Assembly: GCF_007786445.1 (NCBI RefSeq)
Contig: NZ_VNJI01000016.1
Location: forward strand, 62,001 to 126,000
Origin: Paenibacillus cremeus
GTDB lineage: Bacteria > Bacillota > Bacilli > Paenibacillales > NBRC-103111
DNA: 64,000 nt
Direction: 5' to 3'
Below are positions 26,797-35,788 of the stretch, one piece after another; the first letter of the stretch is position 1; every line of letters begins with the position of its first letter. Made by a program: the position numbers and the translations under genes. The notes under the pieces are model-generated. The model saw only the letters and a program-made list of their open reading frames with translations, did no database searches and was not told where the DNA came from.

Positions 26797-27687
26797 TTGA
26801 AAGAGGATATTCATCAGTGTATGAAAATGGGCATCGTCCATCGTGCGGCTTTCCCTTTAGCTGCTTCCAAGCGCGGTGGCACCATAGAATCGATGATGGA
26901 CATTGTGCGCGACCCATTTTTTGATGCGATCGAACTGACGTCAATTCCGGATCCGGCTGAGCGGACCGAAGTCACCCAGCTGCTTCTCAGCAGCGGAATG
27001 ATGGTTTGCTATCATGCCCAGCCGAGGCCGTCAGCAGCTAAGCCGCTAAGCATAGGCAGCTTGATCGAGCGCGAGCGCCGTTCGGCGATTCAAGAGCTGA
27101 AAGAAGCCATAGATGAGGCCTCCGAGATGCATGCTGAGATGGTGACGATTTCGGATGAGTTTATATCAGGAGCCTTTTTGCATAAAAACACCCTGCCGGC
27201 ATTGGAGCAGTCCCTCCAAGAAATCGGCCGGTACGCCGCTTCCAAAGGCGCGATGAAAGCAGCCTATGAACCTCCCTTTACCTTTTCCAACGAGCCTCCT
27301 AGAGAAACAATCGCAAAAATCCCCGGCACCGGGGTCTACATCGATGTCGAACACTTACCTGCACACTATGAAATGAACGATCGAAACATGAAGCACGTCA
27401 AAAAGCAATTGATCTACTCCCGGATCGGCAACTGCAGCAAGGACGGAAGGTACCAGCAGCACGTGGCTGCCAGGCAGCAGGCTGTGAATACGGAGCAGCT
27501 GATGCATTTTTTACGGAATCTCTGCAAGATGGACTACATCGGGGAAGGCAAGCAAAAGGTGCTGGCTCTCGGTGTGAAGCCGTTAGCGGGCGAATCCCCG
27601 CAAGCGGTCATTGCAGGAGGCAAGCGCACGCTGCTCGAGGCCTGGCGGCTGCTGCAGCGCCATTCGGCGATTTGGCCTGAATGTTAA
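26797..27687 (+). CDS. TIM-barrel protein, sugar phosphate isomerase/epimerase-like
   Basis: About 296 residues from TTG 26797 (AGGAG ten bases upstream); a start at ATG 26821 is also possible. The fold is that of AP-endonuclease-2-like/xylose isomerase-like proteins: FDAIELTSIP at strand 2, AAYEPP near residue 158, VYIDVEHLPAHYE and IGNC...IGEGKQ carry the acidic and His residues that bind a divalent metal in this family. It lies inside the glycolate operon, between malic enzyme and glcE. Hydroxypyruvate isomerase activity would suit a glyoxylate pathway, but identity with that enzyme is not shown. Confidence 0.7.
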   Translation: MKEDIHQCMKMGIVHRAAFPLAASKRGGTIESMMDIVRDPFFDAIELTSIPDPAERTEVTQLLLSSGMMVCYHAQPRPSAAKPLSIGSLIERERRSAIQELKEAIDEASEMHAEMVTISDEFISGAFLHKNTLPALEQSLQEIGRYAASKGAMKAAYEPPFTFSNEPPRETIAKIPGTGVYIDVEHLPAHYEMNDRNMKHVKKQLIYSRIGNCSKDGRYQQHVAARQQAVNTEQLMHFLRNLCKMDYIGEGKQKVLALGVKPLAGESPQAVIAGGKRTLLEAWRLLQRHSAIWPEC

Positions 27688-27712
27688 TTTAATAGGCTTG
27701 GAGGTTAATGAG

Positions 27713-29080
27713 ATGGATGGCATCAAAGTAGGGCCAAACAATGAACAAATCCGGTCGGCCTTCGCCAGATTCGCCGGTGAGAGCAATCTGCGGCCCGGTG
27801 ACAGCTCACACTCGGAATACCGGTTAAACGCTGCTTTGAAAGCGCTGCCGGAAAATGAGGAGCAGGTGGCGGAATTCCTTCGTTTAGCGGATGAGAACCG
27901 ATTATCCGTTGCTCCTCAAGGCGGAGGCACCAAGGATGCGTACGGGCAATCCGTTCAAGCCGTCGATATGATTTTGTCGATGAAGCACATGTCCGGTGTA
28001 TTGGAGCATTCCGCCGGCGATTTGATGGTTTCCGTTCTGGCCGGTACGACGCTTCGGGAGCTGCAAGAGACGTTACGCTCTGCAGGGCAGTTTTTGCCGC
28101 TGGATGTGGCATGGGATGAGCAGTCAACCATCGGGGGGATCGTGAATTCAGGTGCGTCCGGTCTGCTTCGGGCGGGCTTTGGCTCGATTCGAGACCTGCT
28201 GATCGCCTCCCGCATTGTTTATCCGAACGGGCAGGTGATCCGAACCGGTGCCAAGGTTGTGAAAAATGTAGCCGGCTACGACATGAACAAACTGTTTATC
28301 GGGTCTATGGGCACGCTTGGCGTGCACACGGAGTTCACGTTTAAAATCCGGCCGATTCCACCGGGCTGGGGTCTGCTGGTGATCGGCAATGCCAGCGTCG
28401 AAACGCTGCGCGCGCTGCAGCTTACGCTGCTGGATTCGCAGCTCGAGCCGTGTGTGTGTGAATGGGTTAATCCTCGGGCAGCCCAGGCGATCGGTATCGA
28501 CTCGCAAGGGCCGGTGCTTCTGGTCGGCTTTGCCGATGTGTGGTCGTCGGTGGATGAGCAGGCTCGCCAAGTCGGGCAGCTATGCCGAGAGGCGGGGGCT
28601 GCGATTTTGACGGAGCTTCGAGGGGCCGAGGAAACGGAGGCGGCGTTGGCTCAAGTGCGAAATATTGTGCCGAATTCCAATCTGCTCCAAGACACCTCGG
28701 CGGTCGTGTCCATGAAGCTGATGGGCAAGCTGACCGACATCCCGGCGATGTTTGAGGCTGCGGAAGCGCGGGCGGCACGCCATGACGTTTCCTTGAAGTT
28801 CAGCGGCGGAGCCTACACGGGCATCGCCGGGGCAACGGTGGAAGCGGAAGGAGAGGCGAACGCCGACGCTTATCGTCGTCTCATCGCCTGGATTCACGGG
28901 ATCCAACATGAGATGAGGCCGCTGGGCATCCGCACCGTCGTGGATTTTGCCCCCAGCGTTATTCGCAATCAGATTGCGATCTGGGATGAAGCGACCGCAG
29001 ACCAAAAAATTATGCGAGGCATTAAGCGTACGATAGATCCGAACGAAACGCTCAATCCTGGGCGAATTATTGGAGGATAG
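27713..29080 (+). CDS. glcE: Glycolate oxidase FAD-binding subunit GlcE-like
   Basis: 455 residues. It has a PCMH-type FAD-binding domain, with the loop VAPQGGGTKDAYG and SGASGLLRAGFGSIRDLLI, and a C-terminal FAD-linked oxidase domain ending DPNETLNPGRI. GGAGG lies 8 bases before the ATG at 27713. It is the first of three glc genes packed with a 4-base gap and then a 4-base overlap, so the three should be made as a complex. It oxidises glycolate to glyoxylate together with GlcD and GlcF at the inner membrane. It is longer than the E. coli protein (about 350). Confidence 0.9.
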   Translation: MDGIKVGPNNEQIRSAFARFAGESNLRPGDSSHSEYRLNAALKALPENEEQVAEFLRLADENRLSVAPQGGGTKDAYGQSVQAVDMILSMKHMSGVLEHSAGDLMVSVLAGTTLRELQETLRSAGQFLPLDVAWDEQSTIGGIVNSGASGLLRAGFGSIRDLLIASRIVYPNGQVIRTGAKVVKNVAGYDMNKLFIGSMGTLGVHTEFTFKIRPIPPGWGLLVIGNASVETLRALQLTLLDSQLEPCVCEWVNPRAAQAIGIDSQGPVLLVGFADVWSSVDEQARQVGQLCREAGAAILTELRGAEETEAALAQVRNIVPNSNLLQDTSAVVSMKLMGKLTDIPAMFEAAEARAARHDVSLKFSGGAYTGIAGATVEAEGEANADAYRRLIAWIHGIQHEMRPLGIRTVVDFAPSVIRNQIAIWDEATADQKIMRGIKRTIDPNETLNPGRIIGG

Positions 29081-29084
29081 TGAG

Positions 29085-30455
29085 ATGTCCAAACAAGTGA
29101 AAGCGATCACCCAGCCCCCGGAAAGCCTCCTGTTTCCCAAATCGAATTACCGCTGGGAGGACTCGCCGGACCCTGCCAAATTTTCCGAATGCGTGCATTG
29201 CGGTATGTGCCTCGAATCTTGTCCGACCTATCAGCAGACCGGACTTGAAGCCCACTCCCCGCGCGGGCGCGTCTATTTAATTAAATCGGTAGCGGAAGGA
29301 AAGCTGCAGCTGAACGATTTTTTCGCCGCTCCGGTCAATGCTTGCTTGGATTGCCGTGCCTGTGAAACGGCGTGCCCTTCCGGGGTGCAGGTAGGAGCAC
29401 TGGTCGAGGAAGCTCGCGGACAGCTGTACAAAGAAACGCCGCCGTCCGGCTTTTCCGGGGTGCTGAACAAGTTCTTTTTGCGCGGATTGTTCCCGCATGC
29501 CTCCCGGATGCGAATGATGTCGGGGCTTACCCGGTTTTATCAGCGGTCTGGCGTCAGGTATGTAGCCCGGCGAGCCGGGCTGCTCCGCGTTCTGCCGGTG
29601 CATTTACAGGAGATGGAAAAGGCGCTCCCGGATCTGAAGACCAAGCCGGTGCTGGGCCGGGTAGAAACGGTGCTCGCTCCAATTGGTCCCAAGCGGGCCC
29701 GAGTGGCGGTGCTTACAGGCTGCGTGATGGACGCGGTCTTCGCAGATATCAATGAAGCGACGATTAACGTGCTGCGGCATAACGGCTGTGAGGTATGGAT
29801 CCCACAAGATCAATCCTGCTGCGGTGCCTTGCATGTACATGCCGGTGACCGGGATATGGCGAAGCAGCTGGCGAAGCGCAATATCGACGCCTTCTTATCC
29901 GAGGAGATCGATGCGGTGATTATTAACGCCGCAGGCTGCGGATCCACGCTGAAGGAATACGGCGAGCTGCTCAAATCCGATCCGCAGTACGCGGATAAGG
30001 CGCATCTTTTTGCCGATAAGACCGTCGATGTCTCCAGCTTCCTTGACCAGCTTGGCTTAATTCCGCCGAAGGGCGAGGTCGATCTGACGATCACCTATCA
30101 CGACGCCTGCCACTTGGCTCATGCCCAGGGGGTTCGGGCGGAGCCTCGCCGATTGCTGGCCTCCGTTCCGGGGCTCAAAATGGTCGCGCTGCCGGACTCG
30201 GACCGCTGCTGCGGCAGTGCCGGCGTGTACAACATCACGCATCCGGAGATGGCGGGCGAGCTGCTGGACCGGAAAATGAACGACGTTCCCAGCGGCTGCG
30301 ACGCGGTGGTTATGGGCAACCCGGGCTGCATGATGCAGTTTATGGTCGGTGTGGTGCGCCACGACCGCTCCGAGCAAATTCTCCACACGATCCAGGTGCT
30401 GGATTGGGCTTACCGTGGAATGAAGCAATCGAAGGAGGGGGGCGTACGGCAATGA
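29085..30455 (+). CDS. glcF: Glycolate oxidase iron-sulfur subunit GlcF
   Basis: 456 residues. Two [4Fe-4S] motifs are visible, CVHCGMCLESCP near residue 40 and CLDCRACETACPSG near 88. Two CCG domains follow (DQSCCGALH and SDRCCGSAG) as in GlcF, GlpC and LutA-type proteins. It passes electrons from the FAD subunits to the quinone pool. GGAGG precedes the ATG by 8 bases, 4 bases after the glcE stop. Confidence 0.93.
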   Translation: MSKQVKAITQPPESLLFPKSNYRWEDSPDPAKFSECVHCGMCLESCPTYQQTGLEAHSPRGRVYLIKSVAEGKLQLNDFFAAPVNACLDCRACETACPSGVQVGALVEEARGQLYKETPPSGFSGVLNKFFLRGLFPHASRMRMMSGLTRFYQRSGVRYVARRAGLLRVLPVHLQEMEKALPDLKTKPVLGRVETVLAPIGPKRARVAVLTGCVMDAVFADINEATINVLRHNGCEVWIPQDQSCCGALHVHAGDRDMAKQLAKRNIDAFLSEEIDAVIINAAGCGSTLKEYGELLKSDPQYADKAHLFADKTVDVSSFLDQLGLIPPKGEVDLTITYHDACHLAHAQGVRAEPRRLLASVPGLKMVALPDSDRCCGSAGVYNITHPEMAGELLDRKMNDVPSGCDAVVMGNPGCMMQFMVGVVRHDRSEQILHTIQVLDWAYRGMKQSKEGGVRQ

Positions 30456-31921
30456 GTTTGGATGCCAAGCTAAAAGCATCGATCGTCCAGCAATTCGAGC
30501 ACATCGTCGGGCCGCGAGCGGTGCTGCACCGGTATGAGGATCTGCTCGCCTATGAGTGCGACGGCTATACGGTTCATAAAGGCGTGCCGTCTCTGGTGGT
30601 ATTCCCCAAATCCACGCAGGAGGTATCGGAGGTCGTCCGGATTTTGCATCACCACCGGATTCCGTATTTGCCAAGAGGAGCGGGGACGGGGCTCAGCGGC
30701 GGGGCAACAGCCTTGAACGGGGAAGTGATTATCAGCTTAGCCCGCATGAACAAGCTGGTTTCTGTGGATTATCCGAATCGGCGGGCGGTCGTGCAGCCGG
30801 GCTTTATCAATCTCAAGCTGTCCAACTCCATTTCGTCCAAAGGCTACTACTATGCCCCCGATCCGTCGAGCCAAGCGGCTTGCACCATTGGAGGCAATGT
30901 TGGCGAAAATGCCGGAGGCGCACACTGTCTGAAATATGGCGTGACCACGAACCATGTGCTCGGACTAGAGCTAGTGCTGCCGGATGGTGAAATTGTGCAG
31001 ATCGGCGGCGTTCCGGATGCTCCGGGGTATGATTTGCTTGGGTTTTTGACCGGCTCTGAGGGGACGATGGGGATTATCACAGAAATTACGGTGCGGATCC
31101 TGAAAAAGCCGGAGGGCATCCTTACCGTGCTGGCGCTCTATGATGAGGTGGAAGACGCGAGCCTGGCTGTGTCGGATATTATTGCCGAAGGCATCGTTCC
31201 GGCGGCGCTGGAGATGATGGACCGGACGGCGATCGAAGGCGTGGAGTCGGGCAACTATCCGGTCGGGTATCCTCGGGATTTGGGCGCGGTGCTGATCGTG
31301 GAGGTGGACGGCGTTATTGCTGGCCTGCAGGAGCAAATCGACCGCGTCATTGAGGTGTGCCGCAAGCATCGGGTGCGTGAGGTGCGTCAAGCGAACAGCC
31401 CTGAGGAACGGGCTCGCTGGTGGGCGAACCGCAAAACCGCCTTCGGCGCGATGGGTACTATTTCGCCGGATTATTTGGTGCAGGACGGCGTCATTCCGCG
31501 GAGCCGATTGCCCGAGGTGTTGAGCCGGATCGGCGAGGTCAGCCGGAAGTACGACCTGCGGATCGCCAACGTATTTCATGCCGGCGACGGCAATCTGCAC
31601 CCGCTCATTCTGTATAATTCCCGGAACGACGGAGAGACGCAACGTGCGGTGCAAGCGGGCTCCGAGGTGCTCAAGGTGTGCGCCGACGTCGGCGGATCGA
31701 TCACCGGTGAGCATGGCGTAGGCGTGGAAAAAATGGAGGATATGCGGTTCATTTTCACCGAGGAGGAAATGCAGGCGCAGATTCGCATCCGCGATGTGTT
31801 CAATCCGGACCAGCTGTGCAATCCCGGCAAAATTTTCCCCAAACCGGCTCGCTGTGTGGAGCTGAAGCAGCCTAAAGTGTTGGGCGAGCACCAGGCTAGT
31901 GTGAATACTATGGTTCATTGA
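30452..31921 (+). CDS. glcD: Glycolate oxidase catalytic FAD subunit GlcD
   Basis: 489 residues. PCMH FAD-binding domain with LPRGAGTGLSGGATA and GGNVGENAGGAHCLKYG, and a C-terminal domain ending in HAGDGNLHPLILYN and GEHGVGVEKM, typical of GlcD/D-lactate dehydrogenases. The ATG at 30452 overlaps the glcF stop as ATGA. The last gene of the operon; an intrinsic terminator follows. D-lactate oxidation is an alternative for the family, but the neighbouring malate synthase G supports glycolate. Confidence 0.93.
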   Translation: MSLDAKLKASIVQQFEHIVGPRAVLHRYEDLLAYECDGYTVHKGVPSLVVFPKSTQEVSEVVRILHHHRIPYLPRGAGTGLSGGATALNGEVIISLARMNKLVSVDYPNRRAVVQPGFINLKLSNSISSKGYYYAPDPSSQAACTIGGNVGENAGGAHCLKYGVTTNHVLGLELVLPDGEIVQIGGVPDAPGYDLLGFLTGSEGTMGIITEITVRILKKPEGILTVLALYDEVEDASLAVSDIIAEGIVPAALEMMDRTAIEGVESGNYPVGYPRDLGAVLIVEVDGVIAGLQEQIDRVIEVCRKHRVREVRQANSPEERARWWANRKTAFGAMGTISPDYLVQDGVIPRSRLPEVLSRIGEVSRKYDLRIANVFHAGDGNLHPLILYNSRNDGETQRAVQAGSEVLKVCADVGGSITGEHGVGVEKMEDMRFIFTEEEMQAQIRIRDVFNPDQLCNPGKIFPKPARCVELKQPKVLGEHQASVNTMVH

Positions 31922-31930
31922 TTGTAACAA

Positions 31931-31967
31931 GGGATAGAACGAATTCGTTTCGTTTTATCCTTTTTTT
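31931..31967 (+). terminator. Terminator of the glycolate operon
   Basis: GGGATAGAACGAA pairs with TTTCGTTTTATCC around TTCG, followed by seven T's. Confidence 0.92.
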
Positions 31968-31991
31968 GCGATGCTAACTACCAGCATATGG

Positions 31992-31997
31992 TATAAT
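31992..31997 (+). promoter_or_regulatory. -10 box of the alpha-mannosidase gene
   Basis: TATAAT lies 55 bases before the proposed start. No good -35 is seen at 17 bases; an ATGCT-N7-AGCAT inverted repeat at 31971-31987 occupies the place and could bind a regulator. Confidence 0.4.
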
Positions 31998-32051
31998 GGG
32001 ACGGGATTTATTTGCTTTAGATATCAGGACTAGAAATAGGGGGAGTTTCCA

Positions 32052-34685
32052 ATCGAAGCCGCGTCGAACCAGAAGAACCAGTCCGGTGTCGTTCATCTTG
32101 TGCCCCATTTTCATTACGATACTGTGTATTTGAAGACGTATGAGCAATATTTGGAGCCGGCGCTCAGCCATATTCACGAAGCGCTCCGCATCATGTCGGT
32201 GAACGAAGATTATACATTTATGATCGAGCAGACGATTTTGCTTGAGGAATATTGGGAGCGCTTTCCGGAGCAGCGGGCGCTGCTTCGGCAACTGGCGAAG
32301 GACGGCCGACTGGAGATTGCCTGCGGGATGTACTGCATGCCGGATACGAACATTCCGTCGGGGGAATCGTTCATCCGTCAGGTGACGAAGGGGAAGCGGT
32401 GGGCCCGCGAGCATCTTGGCATCGACGTCAAGGTGGCCTGGCTGTCCGACAGCTTCGGTCACCATCCTCAGCTGCCCCAGCTGCTGCAGCATTGCGGCTA
32501 CGATTCCTATGTGTTCGGCAGAGGCATGGACCCTTCGGCGGTGACTCCGTTTATGTGGAACGGCATCGACGGGACATCCATTTTCACACATCGGCTGCAT
32601 GGCGGCTACGGACTCATTATGTTCTCCGCAGCGGTGCAGAACGCACTGGAGCTGAACTTGAATTCGACCAAGGGCGGCGACGCCATTCGAGAGCGCATCC
32701 GATTGCTGGAGTCGGTTGCGACTGAGCGCGAGCATCTGCTCTTGCCCAACGGGGGCGATATGGCGAAGCCGCAGCAGGAAGCGGTTGCCGCCGTGGCCGA
32801 TTATAATGCTAGGCGGGGTGAGGGGCCGGAGTGCGTGTTTTCGAGCATTCACCGGTATGTCCATTCCGTTCAAGAGGCTGCAGCGGATGGATTGCCGGAG
32901 GTCTCCCAAGATATTAACCCGGTCACACCAGGGGTTAACAGCTCGCGAATGGCGATCAAGCTGTGGAATCGTGCGCTCGAAGGGAAGCTGCAGGCCGCTG
33001 AGCGCTGGCGGGCCGCCATGTCGCTGCAAGGAGGCTTGAAAGCGGCGGATGGCGACGCTCGGAGAAGCTTTTGGCTGGACGCGGCTTGGGAGCAGGTGCT
33101 GTTCAATCAATTCCACGATATTATAAGCGGCACCATCGTCGATGAAGGGTATGTCGATACGCTCAGGCGATATCGGGAGGCGGATTCGCATTTGGCGAAA
33201 ACCATCTCCAGCCTAAAAGCGGAGATGGCGGCGGTCACGCAGACGGAGGCTGCAGGTACGAACAGCGGGCTTCGAGATCTGGAGCTGCTGGTGTTTAACC
33301 CTTCGGGCTTCGAGCGCGAAGAGGTTGTAAGCTTCCCGGTGGAGCTGAGCCGAACGGATTCGACCGGAGTTCGGGTGTACCGTGAGGATGGCACTGAAGT
33401 ACCTGCGGAACTTAGGGTGATTGCGGCAGATCAGCATGGCTCAAGACGCGTGGAGATTCGGATTGCCGATCGTTTCGGCGCTTTGGCGAGTGGGAGCTAT
33501 AAGGCCGTTTGGGAGACGCAGGGGCAGGATCAGACGTCTGATTCCGCGAAGTCCTATCGTTTGCAGCAAAATCAGGATGGCAGCTTCGCTTTCGAGAACG
33601 AGCATTGTCGTGTGCATGTCGCTGGCAGCGGCTGTATTGTCTCCTATGAGCTCATCGCGTCCGGAGAGCAGTGGATTCCGTTGGGCAAGGCTTGGAACGA
33701 TCTTTGGTTTTTGTCGGATGCCGGGGACTTGTGGCTGTATAGCGATTCCATCCTGAACGGCGCGTTCTATGGCCCGATGGAGGACGTGTTCGAAGAGATG
33801 ATGACGGACGGGAAGCCGTATGTCAGGCACTGGCTGGGCAGCTCGCTGAAGTCGGCCGGCACGATCTCCGTCAAGGACGAGGATGCGGAGAAGATCGTTC
33901 TAGAGAGCAAAGGGACGATGCAGTTCTGGAAAATGCGGGTCGCCTATGAGAAGCTCATTTACTTGTACAAGCACTCTGGAAAAATCGGGTTCGAGACGAA
34001 GCTGACGGGGGCGGGGAAAAATTACCGACTCGTAGCCGCCTTCCCTACGGATCTGGAGCAAGGGCAGCTGTATCATGAAATTCCTTTCGGAACCGTGCAC
34101 AGGCAGTCCGGAGAATTCCCCGCGCAAAACTGGGCGGCGCTTGAGGAAGGGCAGCGGGGCGTGCTGCTATCGAACGCAGGGATTCCAGGCAACGGAAGGC
34201 TGGGGGGCTTGCTGTATTTGGCCTTGACCCGTTCCGTGTCGATGGCCTACAAGACCGAGTCGGAGCTGGCGTACGAGGAAGGCGTGAGCCATACTTACCG
34301 GTACGAGGTATGTCCGTACGAGGGCATGACGCATGTCGGCCTGCAGCCTTGGCGCCAAGGAGAACGGCTCAACCTACCGCTGCAAACGGCCGTTTATCCG
34401 GCGGGAACGCCGCTGGTCCAATTGGACGGGATCAAGGTGGACAACGACTCCATCCACGTGGCGGGCGTCTATCAAGAAGCGGACAAATGGATCGTTCGCG
34501 TTTACGAAGCGAGCGGCAGCGGGGCAAAAGGCACGATCCGACTCCCATATGCCCCCGAGCCCATGCTTTATTCGGAAGAGGATGTGCTGGGGGAAGTGCG
34601 AACCGAACCTCGAAGCACGAATGGAACGATCGCTGTGGAGCTTGGCGGCTTTCAAATCAAGACGTACGCGATTCGTAGAGCGTAG
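32052..34685 (+). CDS. Alpha-mannosidase-like glycoside hydrolase, family GH38, apparent ATC start
   Basis: 877 residues if started at ATC 32052. GH38 enzymes hydrolyse alpha-mannosides with Zn2+. The first strand and metal motif VHLVPHFHYDTVY contains His and Asp ligands. The nucleophile Asp lies in WLSDSFGHHPQL, and the third metal His region is LFNQFHDIISGT. The C-terminal half holds the beta-rich domains of the family. No ATG, GTG or TTG is in frame between the stop at 32037 and GTG 32100; that GTG has no ribosome site and would cut the first strand. AGGGGGAG sits 6 bases before ATC. The codon could also be a sequencing error for ATG. No signal peptide, so it acts on imported sugars. Confidence 0.87.
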   Translation: MEAASNQKNQSGVVHLVPHFHYDTVYLKTYEQYLEPALSHIHEALRIMSVNEDYTFMIEQTILLEEYWERFPEQRALLRQLAKDGRLEIACGMYCMPDTNIPSGESFIRQVTKGKRWAREHLGIDVKVAWLSDSFGHHPQLPQLLQHCGYDSYVFGRGMDPSAVTPFMWNGIDGTSIFTHRLHGGYGLIMFSAAVQNALELNLNSTKGGDAIRERIRLLESVATEREHLLLPNGGDMAKPQQEAVAAVADYNARRGEGPECVFSSIHRYVHSVQEAAADGLPEVSQDINPVTPGVNSSRMAIKLWNRALEGKLQAAERWRAAMSLQGGLKAADGDARRSFWLDAAWEQVLFNQFHDIISGTIVDEGYVDTLRRYREADSHLAKTISSLKAEMAAVTQTEAAGTNSGLRDLELLVFNPSGFEREEVVSFPVELSRTDSTGVRVYREDGTEVPAELRVIAADQHGSRRVEIRIADRFGALASGSYKAVWETQGQDQTSDSAKSYRLQQNQDGSFAFENEHCRVHVAGSGCIVSYELIASGEQWIPLGKAWNDLWFLSDAGDLWLYSDSILNGAFYGPMEDVFEEMMTDGKPYVRHWLGSSLKSAGTISVKDEDAEKIVLESKGTMQFWKMRVAYEKLIYLYKHSGKIGFETKLTGAGKNYRLVAAFPTDLEQGQLYHEIPFGTVHRQSGEFPAQNWAALEEGQRGVLLSNAGIPGNGRLGGLLYLALTRSVSMAYKTESELAYEEGVSHTYRYEVCPYEGMTHVGLQPWRQGERLNLPLQTAVYPAGTPLVQLDGIKVDNDSIHVAGVYQEADKWIVRVYEASGSGAKGTIRLPYAPEPMLYSEEDVLGEVRTEPRSTNGTIAVELGGFQIKTYAIRRA

Positions 34686-34773
34686 CGAACAGCACATCTA
34701 TACGCTTATGGGCGAAATGGGTGGGTTTCTTCTCGTCGCAGACATATAGAATGCACGAGTGCCATCGAAACAA

Positions 34774-34816
34774 CAAAAACCAGCTGGGCGAACTTCCGCT
34801 CAACTGGTTTTTCTTT
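34774..34816. terminator. Bidirectional terminator
   Basis: AAAAACCAG...CGCTCAACTGGTTTTT forms the arms around an AACTTC-type loop with T runs on both strands. It separates the converging mannosidase and IclR genes. Confidence 0.82.
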
Positions 34817-35572
34817 TTACTGATTATACCCCAGCTTCCTAGATACAGCATACGCAGCATCTCTTACCTTTTGCACCAGGCCCGGCAGCTGCTCCTCGCC
34901 AAAATGCACTTCCAGTCCTGCGATACTAAGCGCGGCGATAATTTGCCCGGAATGATCGAAGATGGGGGCGCTTAGCTCGGCGGTATAATCCTCAAGCTCC
35001 GAACGGCTGAAGCTGTACCCGCTCGCTCTGGAAAGTGCAAGGGAAGCGCGCAATTGCTCTTTATCGAGGATCGTTCTGGAGCCGATTGGTTTTAATTCAA
35101 TTTCGTCCAAATAAAGCTCTCGTTCCTGCTCCGGCATAAAAGCGAGAATAATCCGGGAGGAGGCGCCTGCATAGAGCGGCGCTTTTTTTCCTATCTTAGT
35201 AAAAAGTCGGACCGGATGATCGGTATCCAGCTTTTCAATGTAAATCGACTCCCAGTCGTCGCGAAGCACGAGGTGTACGGCTTCTCCGACGTCGTCGCGC
35301 AGCTGCTGCATAACCGGTAAAGCGATCGGACGGATATCGAGCCGTTCGGCCACCAGATTCCCGAATTGCAGGAACAGCAGTCCGAGGGAGTATTGTCCAT
35401 CCTTATCCTTATTCAGAAATCCCATCTCTTCCAGCGAGCCGATCATGCGATGGACGGAGGTTTTGGGGATGCAGGAGAGCTGTGCCATTTCGTTAATGCT
35501 CAGCCGTCGGTGAGTCAAAAAGAGATTCAGGAGGTCCATGGATCTGACGACGGTTTTATTCTTGTTTTGCAA
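34817..35572 (-). CDS. IclR-family regulator divergent from the MFS-Pxp cluster
   Basis: 251 residues from TTG 35572, chosen because AGGTGG lies 5 bases upstream; a GTG three codons earlier is possible but has no ribosome site. Winged helix-turn-helix RLSINEMAQLSCIPKTSVHRMIGSLEEMGFL is followed by an IclR effector domain (LYAGASSRIILAFMP, then LSAPIFDHSGQIIAALSIAG). It is divergent from the MFS gene, with a symmetric site in the shared region. It probably represses that operon and senses its substrate. Confidence 0.88.
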   Translation of the reverse strand: MQNKNKTVVRSMDLLNLFLTHRRLSINEMAQLSCIPKTSVHRMIGSLEEMGFLNKDKDGQYSLGLLFLQFGNLVAERLDIRPIALPVMQQLRDDVGEAVHLVLRDDWESIYIEKLDTDHPVRLFTKIGKKAPLYAGASSRIILAFMPEQERELYLDEIELKPIGSRTILDKEQLRASLALSRASGYSFSRSELEDYTAELSAPIFDHSGQIIAALSIAGLEVHFGEEQLPGLVQKVRDAAYAVSRKLGYNQ

Positions 35573-35665
35573 TGCTTCCACCTACTAAAATTGGATGATT
35601 TTGGTCCGGCGCACTTCTCATGATTACGTTAAACCAGTATACAATGAATTCAGAAAAATTTCTTC

Positions 35666-35693
35666 TTGATTTTCGTTTAATTCCGACTATAAT
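35666..35693 (+). promoter_or_regulatory. Promoter of the MFS-PxpBCA operon
   Basis: TTGATT (35666-35671) and TATAAT (35688-35693) are 16 bases apart, a good housekeeping promoter. Transcription would start near 35700. Confidence 0.6.
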
Positions 35694-35717
35694 TATCGTA
35701 TATATTAGGATTGAAAA

Positions 35718-35735
35718 TCGGAATTACGGTTCCGA
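35718..35735. promoter_or_regulatory. Symmetric operator, probably for the divergent IclR protein
   Basis: TCGGAATTACGGTTCCGA has perfect six-base arms (TCGGAA/TTCCGA) with a 6-base spacer. It lies just downstream of the promoter, a position suited to repression. A half-site TTCCGA occurs at 35681 and a further one nearby. Confidence 0.6.
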
Positions 35736-35788
35736 AATTCGGGATTTTAAGTATGAAAACAGAGATGACAAGAGGGAAGGGAAAAGGA

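Noticed and set aside
31974..33191. Long open minus-strand frame opposite the mannosidase
   Set aside because: No ribosome site or family features, and it is antisense to the GH38 catalytic domain.
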